NCBI GenBank assembly: GCA_030686995.1
Contig: CM060704.1
Coordinates: forward strand, 113,830,042 to 113,894,041
Source of the DNA: Artemisia argyi
Taxonomy: Eukaryota > Streptophyta > Magnoliopsida > Asterales > Asteraceae
Length of the DNA stretch: 64,000 nt
Reading direction: 5' to 3'
Shown: piece after piece, positions 1 to 13,372 of the stretch
How positions within the stretch are numbered: position 1 is the first letter of the stretch
Layout of the letters: each line of letters starts with the position of its first letter
Notes under the pieces: model-generated
Databases searched by the model: none
Told to the model about the DNA's origin: nothing
The model's input: the letters and a program-made list of their open reading frames with translations, nothing else
Translations under genes and position numbers: made by a program

Positions 1-843
1 AGATTTACTAGATTTACATTAGGTTGTAAAACTAGCCATTTCTTACAAGTTTCTTATGCATGTGATTAGTTTTCGAAAAAGATGGTTTATAATTTGACTC
101 AAAAATGTCATTTTTTGTACTAAACCAAACGCTTCCTTTACTAGATTCTTACACTACAAGTATGTCAACATATATATGAATTATATATCTTGACAAGTCC
201 GAATTACAAGTTTTAGGTTTATAATCTTGACAACGTTTTATAAAAATTATAACGACTTAATTTCGACATTATTTGGACATAATCCAAACACTCTCTTATC
301 GTGTACAAAAATATTTTTACTTAGTCGAGAAGTATAGTTTCATGTTTTACAAGTCATAAAAATATAATGTGATTAGTTTTAACAAGCTTTTATAGCATTA
401 TTCAACAATGTGTTTACCAAAAATTTTGAAAAGGAGTGTATGAAATTTTTCAAAAATTTTCGACAAGAGGGTTTATAATTACTAGTTTCTAGTGTTAATT
501 AAGCATCCTAATCCTAAGGGAAGCAATTAGTTATGGAAATTTCATACCCAATTCGAAAGAAATTATGAATTTGAAAAAATTATTAAAACATGCATAATCT
601 TGAGTTTGACCAAATTAGATGGAATTAGATGAAATGTGTTATGAAAAACTTACAATATGCAATGGTACTTGTGTTAGATGAATTTGCCCTTTGCGAATTA
701 ACCCGAATTGTGTGATTTGGAAGTGGTTTTAGGTGTATTTGGGGTTTGGTTTTTCGTCACTACAGTAGCAGAGGAAGGGGTGTTGAAAAAGTGGAGTGTT
801 TGGCAAAAGAAGCAAGAGGAAAATCGTATTGGAACAATCAGAT
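1..843. other. AT-rich intergenic DNA, no gene seen
   Basis: I see no convincing coding region, RNA gene or terminal repeat here. The sequence is AT-rich and may be the continuation of the copia element or of other old repeat DNA, but nothing in it settles this. Confidence 0.5.
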
Positions 844-918
844 GGCCGGCCCCCTTAAACATTAAGGGGGCCGCCCTTCATTTGGCTGCCGGTCCCCTTA
901 AACATTAAGGGGCCGCCC
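844..918. repeat. GC-rich palindromic repeat, two units
   Basis: Two units, each an inverted repeat of the type GCCGGYCCCCTTAA followed by TTAAGGGGRCCGCC, lie about 40 bp apart. The block stands out sharply from the AT-rich surroundings. A related cluster lies at 11624-11695 inside the copia LTR, so both may belong to the same element family, although the flanks of the two clusters do not align. Confidence 0.7.
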
Positions 919-965
919 TCCAAACTTTGATTTTTTGTGATTTTGATTTCTGAAAAGAACAAGAA

Positions 966-1155
966 AATATTTATATATATATATATATATATATATTAGA
1001 TTTATATTTAATCAAAAATACGTTGGAGAGTATTCGCACGAAAGGAATTACTTGACACTTTTACTTGACATTTCGTAAATTAAAATTTCTTGATCATTTC
1101 GGATGAAATTTATCAAGTTGTCAAGTGGACAAGAGAGTTGTGGAAGGTTTGTAAG

Positions 1156-1226
<71 letters not shown>

Positions 1227-1235
1227 GTATATAGT
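966..1235. repeat. TA microsatellite tracts
   Basis: Two (TA)n tracts, about 968-996 and 1155-1235. They create Ile-Tyr repeat reading frames that are not genes. Confidence 0.9.
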
Positions 1236-1372
1236 ATGGGCTTTTAAAACAAGAATATAGGAGGGAGACGTATGCAACGGAAGACGGGAGTTTGTTTCAT
1301 CCATAGATTTTTCGACTCATCTCTCTACATCAGCATGAGTGTTGTTGAACATTAAAGTTCAATAAGGCAAAT

Positions 1373-1389
1373 GGGGGGGGGGGGGGGGG
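1373..1389. repeat. Poly(G) run of 17
   Basis: An uninterrupted run of 17 G in AT-rich DNA. A second run of 13 G lies at 10813-10825, just inside the copia LTR. The length could be a sequencing estimate because long G runs are often miscalled. Confidence 0.8.
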
Positions 1390-1475
1390 AAGAAAAGGTT
1401 CGTAAACGAACAATTTCTAGTTCTAGAAAATCAACAAATAAATTTTCTAGGTTATAAGATCCTAGATATAGCTAA

Positions 1476-2977
<1,502 letters not shown>

Positions 2978-2983
2978 AGTTTT

Positions 2984-3002
2984 TGGCGCCGCAGCCCGGG
3001 AA
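2984..3002 (+). other. Primer binding site of element 1
   Basis: TGGCGCCGCAGCCCGGGGA lies seven bases after the LTR end. It resembles the tRNA-Asp type site (TGGCGCCGTTGCCGGGG) known from Athila-like elements, with a few differences. Confidence 0.75.
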
Positions 3003-3147
3003 ATAGTTATTGTCTAGGTTAGAATTTCTTTTTATTAGGTCTACTTGCTAGATTCCTTTCTAGTAAGATTTTATTTTTATTTTTAGGTTTCTTTAGTCTA
3101 TCTTATTTCTTTGTGCGTTTGTTCGTAACTCTTCACCACCCGACATC

Positions 3148-5385
3148 ATGGACGATGGGAACATCTTTGAACCCGTCATCCCACCACAACAAAACCCACC
3201 ACTAGAACCTCTTAGGCCCCGAACTTTAGGAGAGTATTCCCGACCTAGCCACCAGGGATACTGAAACACCATTGAGCTCACCGGAGCCAATGTGACTCCC
3301 TTGCGATCCGACACCATCCGGTTGGTGCAAAGCGGATGTGCATTCCATGGACTTCGTTTTGAAGATCCGAATCAACATCTTAAGGACTTCCTTAAAATCG
3401 TAGACTCCATAGACCTAGATGTTGAAACTAGAAAGACAACCCGATTATGCATATTCCAATTCTCTCTACGGGATCAAGCTAGTCAATGGCTTGAGCGTTT
3501 ACCCGCGGGATCCATCACCACATGGGATGATCTCACCACTCGTTTCCTTGCTCAATTTTTCCCACCGGGGAGAACTACTAAGCTTAGAAATGACATCTTG
3601 ATGTTCCAACAACATCAAAATGAATCTCTTTATGAAGCATGGACTCGTTTCAAGGACTTACTCCAAAAAGTCCCTCATTATGGCATAGATCTTTGGCTCC
3701 AAGTCCAAATCTTTTATGACCATATCGATCTCTCCACGAGGCGAGCCATTGACCAATCGGCCGGGGGTAAGCTACGTGATCTAAGTGCGGAACAATCATG
3801 GGAACTCATAGAAGATCTTGCTCTCTATGACAACGAAAGTTGGAATGATCCCCGTGATTTGAACAAAACGGTCAAGGCAATATCTTTGCCTTCGAGCAAC
3901 TCTAGCACTCCCGACCGTAGGATCATGGAACTTGAGGACCAAGTCAAGTTTCTCATGAAATCCTACGAAGCTCCTAAGCCTTCAAGCCAAGTGAATAAAA
4001 TCACTTCTTCATGCGAATTATGTAGTGGTCCCCATGACACTCGTGATTGTGTGGAACTCCCCGGAACAGCTTTTGCGGACTACGCATCCTCGCGTACCGA
4101 CGAAGCGGGAGATAAGTGGTACACTTTCAAGCCCGAGCCAAACCCTTACGGTGATTCATACAACCCCTCTTGGAAAAATCACCCAAACCTTAGGTGGAAA
4201 CAAAATCAACCCAACTCTTCCAATCCGCCTAATCGTTACCAACCAAACGGTCCACCCTCCAACCGTACTTTCAACAACAATCCTTCTAACAACTATGGTA
4301 GTACCAACAATCTTGAAGGATTGATGTCTAAGTTCATGGCATCTCAAGAAGCTCGCATAGCTAGGTTTGAAACCGAATTCAACCAACAACAAACGGAGAT
4401 GACCAACAAGATAGACAACTTGTTGAAAGCCCTCAACAACCAAGCGTTAACTACACCTAGGAAGGACACTAGGGACACCAATAACGGAATCCAAGTTAAG
4501 GACCCCTCATCATCTAAACACGTCCACTTTGTCAATGTTGTCACCATTAAGCCAATAGATGAGGAGATAGAAGAAAGTGACAAGGATGAAGTTGGAGTAG
4601 AAACCGAAACTAGGGATGAAAATAGGGAAGTTGAGGTTAATAAGGAAAAAGGGTTTAAGGAAGTAGAAACTATAGAGACGTACTTTGATAAGTTGCCCAC
4701 CAAGGAAGAACGGGAATACCATAAGGATTTATTCGATAGTCCCGAGAGACCATATATCCTTGGCACACCCCTTATCAAAATGGGAGACCCCGCTAACATT
4801 AACATACCATGCAACATCGGGCATATGCATATATGGAAAGCTTACATCGATCCTAGATCTCCTGTTAACATCATGACTAGGACTTATTACAATTGGGTGA
4901 TGAAGAAACAACTTGATTTTAGGATGATGCCCAATAAGAATCTGATAAGTAATTTTGTAGGAAGAGTGAAGGGATTGCATGTGATTATAGGCAATCTCAT
5001 TTATGAGATCGATTTTATGATAGTAGAAGACACTCGTCCGGTGATAGATGCTTGCCTAATCCAAATAATATTTGGAAAACCATTTGTTGAGGCCACTAGG
5101 ATGAGTTATGATCCGAATTTAGGGATAGTTAGATTCAATGAAAAGAATGATGATATTGCCTACCAAATGCCTTACAAAATTGAGCAATACCGCCTTCTCT
5201 CTAATTTCGAAAAGGAACACAAGCAAGCGGCTTATTATAGGAATGATGAGGATAGACGTAGAGGAGTAGAGTATGTGAAAAATAGGATGCTTGGTTTCTA
5301 CAAAGAATGCTTGCAACAAGGTCCGGAGTACAAAACTGGTTTAGAAGACGACCTAGAGAGTGAAACCAATGATGAGGTCACGTAG
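3148..5385 (+). pseudogene. Gag with protease-like tail, one internal stop (element 1)
   Basis: Frame from ATG 3148 to TAG 5385, 745 codons, broken only by TGA at 3262-3264 (codon 39, probably a CGA change). I chose ATG 3148 because the frame and gag-like sequence extend upstream of the stop. Gag capsid-type sequence spans about residues 60-240 (for example LRDQASQWLERLPAGSITTW and TRFLAQFFPPGRT). A CX2CX3HX4C knuckle, CELCSGPHDTRDC, is at about 289-301, followed by an Asn/Pro-rich and then an acidic linker. The C-terminal third is retropepsin-like, but the active site reads IDPRSP (Asp codon at 4849-4851): the Gly expected two residues after Asp is Arg, so catalysis is doubtful. No polymerase follows. 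Gag would coat RNA in virus-like particles. Confidence 0.85.
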
Positions 5386-7253
5386 TAACCCATGACCTTG
5401 AGTCTAGCTACAAGACACGTAAATAAAGAAAAGCGCTTCTTGGGAGGCAACCCATGCTTTGTGTGATTTTATTTTGTTTGTTTGTTATTTGTTTCCGTAT
5501 GCATGCTTTATTTTTATTGTTGGTAGATCATGTTTCTAAACTAAATAGTGGAAATACTTTACTTTGTTGTTTTGGCCTAGTCTTAATTCCACCTAAGGGT
5601 ATTTTTGCAAAAAGATAAGTGTAAGGGGAAACCCCAAATATGTTTTTAAGAAACAAACCGATCATGATTCTCCACAATATTAAATGAACATGTATATTCA
5701 TATTTGTTAGAGTCAAATGCTTGTATTGAGTCATAATGAAGTTTTGCAGGATTTTCCAGGAAGTAGGACCAAGTTTTTCCAGAAATTTTCCGAAAACTTA
5801 ACATAAGAATTTCTGCAGGTCACTTCTGACGGCGTCACGAGTTTACTCTTGACGGCGTCACGTGTAAAAATCTGGAAATTTTACCAGTTTTGTTTTTCTA
5901 ACGGAGTTTTAAAGTTTTTGTTGAATTATTAAGTTTTATAATCTCCAGAAAATCTGCAAACTTCATTCCACAAGCATTATATCTTACTTTGTTTTCAAGG
6001 ATTTAGTAACTTATGTAGATTACTGCCGATTTTACGCGAGGTTGCTTTGTTTGTTTTCTCAGGATTTACAGGTTATGTACGACAAGAAGATGATTTATAT
6101 TCTGAAAGGGAATCTTTGATTGTTCATTTTCTTGGAGGAAGATCTAACCTGGCCACCTTATTATCCATACCGAACGAATCAGGGGAGTATTTGATTTCAT
6201 TTGTTTTACTTATTTCACCTTATTATCCATACCGAACGAATCAAGGGAGTATTTGATTTCATTTGTTTTACTTATTTCACTTTTACATTCTTTACTTGAA
6301 CATTGGGGACAATGTTCATCCTAAGTGTAAGGGGAGGGTAAAATGATGATACCTTACAAATACACTTTCGCTTGAGTTTGTTTGTTTGATAGTAGATGTG
6401 TAATAAAACTATGAGAAATACTTGTTAGTGCAATTTTAGCGCCAAATTTAAAATTTTTTACAACATTTAGGAGTGAAACTTTAGCCATAGCAAGCGTCTC
6501 ATGGATAGGAGATTGTATGACTAGCACATAACCGTACTATTCAGAAAAATTTTCCACCCAAATATGTGAGGTTCGCCATTAGATTTGATAGGAAAAGCAT
6601 TTACTATTAGTGCTTATGAGTGTACCGGTAGCATTTAGATTCTAGAACTTGCGTTAGTGATGCATCCCGAGACCGCTAGTGAGACTACATTCGTGTAGTA
6701 GGATTTACTACATGATAAGAGGCATTAGGATCACCCTTGTGTTAAACCTGTATCATAATTACTTGACCATTTAAGTCATATTACTTGGCTAGTTAAGTCA
6801 ACTAATTTTTCCCACACCTTAGCGTTGTACTCATTTTTAGTACACGAAACCCCTAGTACACCCCTCCGAGCCTATCTTTTCGTTTCTAACTTTAAGCATC
6901 TTACTTAAAGGAAGAATTTGTTATACCTCACTTAAATGTACACCCAAATCGCCTTAGCCTTCCGTGTATGCGCTCATTTTTAGTGCATTATTGTTTTTTG
7001 TTAAACCCTAAGTTAACTATCTAATTGATTACATGGTTGCTAAGTCGAGTCATATCCTTGTACATATTGTTTTGAGACGATTGGGACTCATGGGTAAAGT
7101 ACTTATTTTATGGAGTAATGGGGAAGAATATCATTTATTACCCCCGTATGTGCGTTAATCTTAAAAGTACTCCAAGTGTTTTGATTTTCTTAATTCGAGT
7201 CATTAGATTAGTTTATTGTAAAGTATGTAAAAATTTAAGTGTAAGGGGAATTT
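5386..7253 (+). other. 3' untranslated region of element 1
   Basis: No coding capacity. It aligns with 47437-49205 of the full-length family-A element. It holds two TGACGGCGTCA pairs (5827-5837, 5850-5860), the second overlapping a CACGTG G-box at 5859-5864. It also holds a 62-bp tandem duplication (6156-6217 and 6218-6279). At about 7252 the sequence jumps from internal DNA into base 20 of the LTR. Confidence 0.75.
6156..6279. repeat. 62-bp tandem duplication
   Basis: Two nearly identical 62-bp units containing ATCCATACCGAACGAATCA. The corresponding place in the full-length element (about 48180-48240) has one unit, so this is a copy-specific duplication. Confidence 0.85.
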
Positions 7254-8631
7254 CCACTTTTAGGGGGTCATTTAAGCCCGGAATTGAATTTATTTGATCA
7301 AATATTGCCCTAAATCGTTCCTTTTGTGATTTTAGGTACTTTGGGAGTGAAATCTGGAAAAGGAAGCAATTCGGACGTTTTTGGAGCATAAAAGTGAAGA
7401 AAACGCCAAAGACTTAATTTTCCAAGCTGGGAACAGTGTGTGACGGCGTCAAGAGCATTTTCTTGACGGCGTCAAGAGTAAATTTCATGACGGGCCAGTA
7501 CAGAAATGAAGGCGTCACAAGGAAGAGCGTCAAGAGTTAAATACGTGACGGCCTGGAAAAACTTAATACATGACGGCGTCAGAAGTAGATCAAGGCAGTC
7601 CGAGGATTCTTTTGGGGCGAGATGACGGCGTCACAATGTTGTTCTTGACGCCGTCAGCCTCTATTTTCTATATATAGTTTTCTAATTTTCATTCATTAAA
7701 GAGGAACAAGTTTGGAGAAACCCTAAGGCCGAACCATATACGGATTTTACAGGTTTTTCAAGGGTTTTCAGCCCTTGAACCCTTACATGTGTAATTGAGA
7801 TAAGTGTTCTTCTAATTCAATCAATATGTCTATGTGTTGGTTGTCTATATCTTGTGCTTGTCGTGATTCCACCATGCTAGGCTAGATTTATCTTGTGTTT
7901 GCTTAGATCTAATGAAACCTAGATGTTGATTACTTGTTGATGGTTGTATTGGATGAATGATTTCAATATTAGGCTTAAGAAAACTGGCAGATCTCCAATT
8001 GGTAACATGCTTGAACGTCTTAGGAAACATGAACCGATGTGTACTAGGTTTTATTGGTTGTATTTAATGCATGAGTAAATTCTAATGATCCCATGTTAGG
8101 AGCTTCTTAGCCGGCTCGACATAGGAGTGAAGTAGGCACTCATAGGATTGGGGAGTTAAGTACACCACCCCATGAATGGTATTAAGGAATACAATTCGTC
8201 ATCCACGCAACTATAACAAGTAATTAACGTGTAAAAGATATCTAGGGAGTAGTGAAATCTAAGTAAACACAATTTCTCCACTTATTGCTCACAACCTTAG
8301 TTTAATTTAGTTTTATTTTCATTTCTAGTATTTTATTTTGATTGCATCTTTAGTATTGGGTTAGTTGACTAGCAACTAATTCCGCCCAAATCCTTCAAAC
8401 CCGAGATATTTATTTGCTTTCTAAAAAATATAAAAATACAAAAAGAATCATCTTTCATCACTAGAACTAGTAATTAGGTTTTTCTAATCCTAGCGACACT
8501 ATTCCTAGCTGAACGATCAATCCTCCGGTACTTGTCACTATACTATACTACAACGATCAGGTACACTGCCTGGTGGGGGTTGTAAGCTTTTCAAGATCCC
8601 TTGAGAGGTAAAGCCTGGTGCAAACCCCACG

Positions 8632-8636
<5 letters not shown>
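7254..8636 (+). repeat. 3' LTR of element 1, 5' end deleted
   Basis: Matches 1593-2977 and ends CACGCATCA before the TA repeat. The first 19 LTR bases and the polypurine tract are missing. The motif cluster (7441-7656) and TATA box (about 7669) are kept. Confidence 0.9.

Positions 8637-8698
<62 letters not shown>
8637..8698. repeat. TA microsatellite right of element 1
   Basis: (TA)n continuing the tract interrupted at 1573. Confidence 0.9.
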
Positions 8699-8702
<4 letters not shown>

Positions 8703-8890
8703 CTAGAGGAAACAATGAGCCAAACAAAATCACATAAAAACTAGATACTAAACTAAGCATTCATTTCTTGACAGGGAAATAAAAGGAAATGTGTATCTTT
8801 CGTCTTCAATGCGTTTATCTTCAAAGTCTTCAAGGAATAGTCCGAATAATAGGAGACAACTAAAATTTCCATGTTTGAATGGCGAATTTT

Positions 8891-10729
8891 CTACGTTGGT
8901 CCCCATTGTCTCCTTTGACCAAAGTTATTTGATCCGAACATGTTTTGTATTTGACTTGGGTGTATATATGGTGGAAACATTCCCCACGGATTGAAGTTCG
9001 ACATTTGTTGATTATTGTTAAAGTTTCGTTTATTTTGGTTTGCTCTTGATTGAGGTGTTTTAGGTCTAGGGTAAGAATTATTTGGTTTCCTAGGTGGTGG
9101 AGTTTTAGATCTTGTTTTAGGTTTAGACGATCTTACCTCGGTTTTTAAAGATGGTTTATAAAACGGTTTTATTTCTTCATCACTAGCAAGAGGTATTTTC
9201 TTATCATTTATGAGTATATACTTAGGACTAGATTTTGGAGGTTTTAGTTCCTTGAGTTCACTTTCAAATTTAACATTTTTAATTTCACTTGTTGAAGCTT
9301 CGGTTGAGTTAAATCCTAAACCGGTTTTATCTCCGAATACGCTTTGAATACTTATAATTTTACTAAGTGAGTTGCTACTATTTTCAAATTTATCAAGTTT
9401 ACAAATTACTTCCCTAAGTTTGTCGTTTTCACTTTTAAGCTCTTGACATGATTTACATTCTTCAAAAATTTCTTTACCTTTTTCAAGTTGATGTATTTTA
9501 ATTTTTAGTTCTAGTACTTCATTTTCTAATTGGTTGTTTATGTATTTTAGTGATTTGTTTTTAGCCATTACTTGTTGTCATAGTTTGCATAATCTATTGT
9601 ATTCACTATCTAAATCTTTTTCATCTAATGATAAATTTTCATCACTAAAGTATTCGGTTTCGGAACGTACCTCACTTGATGTCTTTGCCATGAGACACTT
9701 TTCTTCCTTTGTTATTTCTTTCTCATCTTCATCGCTATCACTCCAAGCTCCTCCAACAAATGCTCTTTGATTTTGATCTCTTATCATCATTGGACATTTT
9801 CCAATGAAGTGATTCGGATCACCACACTTGAAACACTTTCTCTCATTCTTGTTATACTTGTCATCATTATTCTTTTGAGGTGCTTTCCTTTCATCGTGTG
9901 GTTGTCTAACGAATCTTCCTCGCCTTTTGAAGAATTTCTTGAAATCTCTTACGGCCATGGCATATTCTTCGTCATCACTTTCGGAAGCTGAGCTATCTTC
10001 GTTGTTGGATTCCTTTCTAGCTTTCAAGGTGATTGACTTGCTTTGCTCTCGTTTTCCTTTAACCATTTCGGAGTCCTTTTTTATAATTGCTTCGTAGACT
10101 TTCAAATTTCCAATTAATTCATCAAGTTGCAATGTTGACAAATTCTTTGATTCTTCATTAGCCGTCACTTTAGCTCGCCATTTTGGGTGAAGAGCCCTAA
10201 GAAACTTCCTAACAAAATTCTTACTAGAAAAATACTCATCAAGTGCTTTTAAACTTGTGATGATAGTGTTAAATCTAGCGAAAGCATTATCAATTGATTC
10301 CTCTTCCGGAATCGTGAATTGCTCATATTGTTGAACAAGTAGATATATTTTATTATCTTTGACTTGATTATTACCTTGGTGAGTTATTAATAAAGAGTTC
10401 CAAATTTCTTTTGCGGTTTCACACATAAAGATCCTTTCGTACTCTTTACGTGGTAGCGCATTATAAATAACCATTTTTGCTTCATTATTTTTAGCAAGTT
10501 TTCTTTTTAAATCATCATTTTGTTTTTCAAAAGGTACGATTTCATCTTTCTTTGTTTCGGGGTTATTTTGAATAGGTAAAAAATCACCATTGGTAATAAC
10601 ATGCCAAAGATCTAGATCTTTTGATTTCACATAAGTTTCGAATCGATTTTTCCAATATAAAAATCCATCACTTTCAAATAGTGGTGGTCTTTGCATAGAT
10701 TGCCCTTCTAAATATTTTTCAGATTCCAT
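8891..10729 (-). pseudogene. Copia gag, interrupted by one stop codon
   Basis: Starts at ATG 10729. The first 383 codons hold a copia-type gag core (about residues 10-210, with [20 protein letters not shown] near the start) and a CCHC knuckle, [15 protein letters not shown], near residue 300. TGA at 9580-9578 interrupts the frame. The same frame continues without shift for 228 more codons to TAG at 8891. That second part has a Leu/Glu/Lys-rich coiled-coil stretch, then a basic Pro/Asn-rich tail. Because frame and sequence style are continuous, the TGA is most likely a point mutation in one long gag. The protease and integrase that normally follow in copia polyproteins are absent. Confidence 0.8.
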
Positions 10730-10782
10730 AGATCGTTACAAGTTTTAAAATACAATATATTTTAAAGATCTTGCCAGACGTG

Positions 10783-10795
10783 GCTCCTGATACCA
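10783..10795 (-). other. Copia primer binding site
   Basis: On the minus strand TGGTATCAGGAGC follows the LTR end (TTTTTCACA) by three bases. This matches the usual initiator-Met tRNA site TGGTATCAGAGC with a small change, and it sets the orientation of the element. Confidence 0.8.
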
Positions 10796-10797
10796 AT

Positions 10798-12400
10798 TGT
10801 GAAAAACTAGAAGGGGGGGGGGGGGTTGAATAGTTTTACGTCCGTTTTAAAATTTATAAAAACAAGTTTGTTTTAAAAACTTCGATTCTAGTTTATGTGA
10901 TTTCAATACTTGCACTATATGAACAATTATATAGTAACTAACTAACTAAGCTAATATTGTATAATTAAATAAGTAAGTAATGAAAAGAGTTGGAAATATC
11001 AAACCACAACACAAGGATTTATAGTGGTTCGGCTACAAGGTCACCTTCCTTGTTCCTACTCCACTCCCCGAGTCACCTACTCGAGAGTTTTCTTCACTAT
11101 GTCAACAAACTCCCTTATGGCGGAGAAAACCTTACACACCAATTTACACACCACAACTTCGTCACAACTTAATCACAACTTCTTCACACCAATCTACTTC
11201 ACACCTATTTTCTTCACACCAATCTTCTTCGCACCAATATACTTCACACCTATCTTCTTCACAACTACACTACTTCACTACTAATCAACTACTTCTCCCT
11301 ACACAACTTCTATTTCTACTAAACTACTAATTACAAGTACAACACAACTTCACAAATAATATACACACTATGCTCAACTATTCTTCAATACTTCTTGAAC
11401 TTAGTTGTAGAAGGAGTGTTCTTCTTTTGCACTTTGGATGAGGATGGATGAGAAGGGATTGAATCACTTGAAACAAGGATTAATATTCTAATGATCAAAG
11501 GGTTTGGAAGATGTTTAGAGAGTTTGAGATCTGAAATTTTCGTGCAAAAAGTAGGGCAAAATTCCAGATTTAAGGTGGTATTTATTGGAGAAAAATTCTG
11601 ACAGTTTCTGACACAGGAGCCTAGCCGGTCCCCTTAAATCATGGCCGGTCCCTTTAATTTTAAGGGGACCGCCCCTTATAATTAAGGGGGCCGCCCAGCT
11701 GTAATGGCCAGAAAACTTGTCATTTAGTGAGAAAAGTTTATTTGGTGAAAAACTAACTGATTTTGGTTAAAAATTTGAATTCATATATTAAGTATGATTA
11801 AAACATTTTTCTTTATTACCAAAATTGTTTTTCAAAAATATATAATATGTTTATATAGTTAAATAAACTTTGTATTAATTAAATTAAATACCCCTTTGAT
11901 CATGAGATGTATTAAGCACTTGTTTATTTATACCTTAGTGATTAAATTGGATAAATTGATATAAACTAGCTTAATACTTGTTTACGTAGTAATCTTACGT
12001 TTAATGATTTTACATTTTGTGATCGTCAAAACATAGAGATATCGAAAAATATAAATAACGTTTTTATGCATTATTTATGTCAACATATGTCTTAACTCTA
12101 ACGCAGTCCATTTAGTTAATCATTTTAAAATGTTCAATTTAAATTTCGACACATTAATTTTGTCAAATAAACATGAGATTGCATTTTTTTTTAAATGATT
12201 ATATTATAAAATTTGTTTTTTTATATTTAATACAGTTTATTTCTTATCCAATGCAATCGTTTTATATTTAAATTGTAAAAACTATAGTTTGACACATCTA
12301 GATATTTTTATAAAAACAAACAGTTTTATTTGAGTTAAATTCAAATTTTTCTACAACTTATTCAGATTAAAATGACAATTAGATTCAGATTTTTTTACTG
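10798..12400 (-). repeat. Copia LTR, outer edge unresolved
   Basis: Its inner end is TGTGAAAAAC at 10798 (plus-strand reading) next to the primer site. It contains a 13-G run (10813-10825), a TTCTTCACACC-rich stretch of short imperfect repeats (about 11160-11280), a TATA-like AATAAATA on the minus strand (11579-11587) and the GC-rich palindromic cluster at 11624-11695. From about 11760 on the sequence is plain AT-rich DNA and I cannot place the LTR start. Confidence 0.5.
11624..11695 (-). promoter_or_regulatory. GC-rich palindrome cluster upstream of the copia TATA box
   Basis: Four or so copies of a GCCGGTCCCCTTAA / TTAAGGGGACCGCC type motif in direct and inverted order. On the coding strand of the element they lie about 40-110 bp upstream of the TATA-like AATAAATA. 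A related pair lies at 844-918. The position fits a U3 enhancer. The binding factor is unknown. Confidence 0.55.
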
Positions 12401-12483
12401 CAGATTTAGATTCAGATGCTTGAATCAGATTCAGATTCAGAGCCTCTTAATTAATAAACAACACATGAGTTGTGCTCCAATTT

Positions 12484-12485
<2 letters not shown>

Positions 12486-12580
<95 letters not shown>
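12486..12580. repeat. TA microsatellite
   Basis: About 95 bp of (TA)n just left of the Harbinger-like element. It generates spurious Ile-Tyr frames. Confidence 0.9.
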
Positions 12581-12582
<2 letters not shown>

Positions 12583-12599
12583 ATTTTTTTTAGCCATAA

Positions 12600-13194
12600 G
12601 AGCGAGGGGTATGGAGGCGCCATCGCTCGTGTTTTCCTCACCAGCCCAAAATTGTTGATGGCGCACCGTACCGTGGGTGACACCACGGTCGCTTGCGCCA
12701 TGGTGGTCAGCCCACGCGGTGGCTTTTTTTTTTTTTTTTTTTTTTTAAGTGATAATTTGAGAATAACTTTTTCACTTATGTTACTAAAAGATGGATTAGA
12801 TCTCAAAAAAGGATTCTCCCATAGTTGCAGGTATGGATATCGGAGAAGAAGACCAAAAAGTTTTTTGAGGTTTTTGGTGTGTTTCAATTTTAGTCATTGT
12901 GGTTTTCTTTTATACTTTTTTGTGTTGACAGCTTTTGTCTTTATGGTTTTTTTTATACCATTTTTATGCATTTTTTTTTTTAAGTTTATTTTAGTTAATA
13001 TTGTATATGTTTTATTTTATGTAAAAAAAAAGGAAAAAAGAACAAAAAGGCCGACGGCACCAGAATTTCTGGTGCCAACGGTTACAGCCAGAATGTGGTG
13101 CCGTAGGATTTCTGATGTCATGGAGATTTTTGCTGACGTGACAACACTTTTTGCTCACGGCACGAGCTCCACGGCTCAACCATACCTAATGCTC
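12600..13194. mobile_element. PIF/Harbinger-like non-autonomous element
   Basis: A 595-bp element with imperfect terminal inverted repeats: GAGCGAGGGGTATGG on the left and, read from the other end, GAGCATTAGGTATGG on the right. Similarity continues to a shared GCTCGTG. It is flanked by the 3-bp duplication TAA (12597-12599, 13195-13197), the usual target size and sequence for PIF/Harbinger. No transposase. Inside are a poly(T) run (about 12723-12747) and a 21-bp perfect hairpin around CCAGAATTTCTGG (13056-13076). The open frame running through it is not a gene. Confidence 0.6.
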
Positions 13195-13372
13195 TAAAGG
13201 ACCACATACTACACACATTATGATCCTTTTTTGCAGTTACAAAGCGATAAAGAGCTTACAGGTCGTTTAAGAAAAAATTCATTATAAAATCACAGGTTCA
13301 AAGATCATTTGCCATTAATATTTTTTGTTGTAGGCTTATATAACTGTTCTGCTAGTGTATGCGAATATGTAT

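Larger units (their letters stand above)
8700..12400 (-). mobile_element. Truncated Ty1/copia retrotransposon
   Basis: On the minus strand in order: an LTR (from about 12 kb to 10798), a primer binding site (10783-10795) and a broken gag (10729-8891). Then the sequence ends at the TA repeat without protease, integrase or reverse transcriptase. The right edge of the LTR is not resolved and no second LTR copy was found in the window, so the coordinates are approximate. Either pol was lost or the element is a gag-only derivative. Confidence 0.65.

Noticed and set aside
2984..3002. tRNA-like matches at primer sites (also 10783, 22930, 34289, 39305, 52773)
   Set aside because: They are short complements to tRNA 3' ends next to LTRs, not tRNA genes.
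3093..5319. Minus-strand and alternative-frame open frames across the element-1 gag
   Set aside because: Shadows of the gag frame: low-complexity translations without any recognisable family.
11024..11284. Open frame with Phe/Thr/Pro repeats as a secreted repeat protein
   Set aside because: It is read from short TTCTTCACACC repeats inside the copia LTR, and no coding support is visible.
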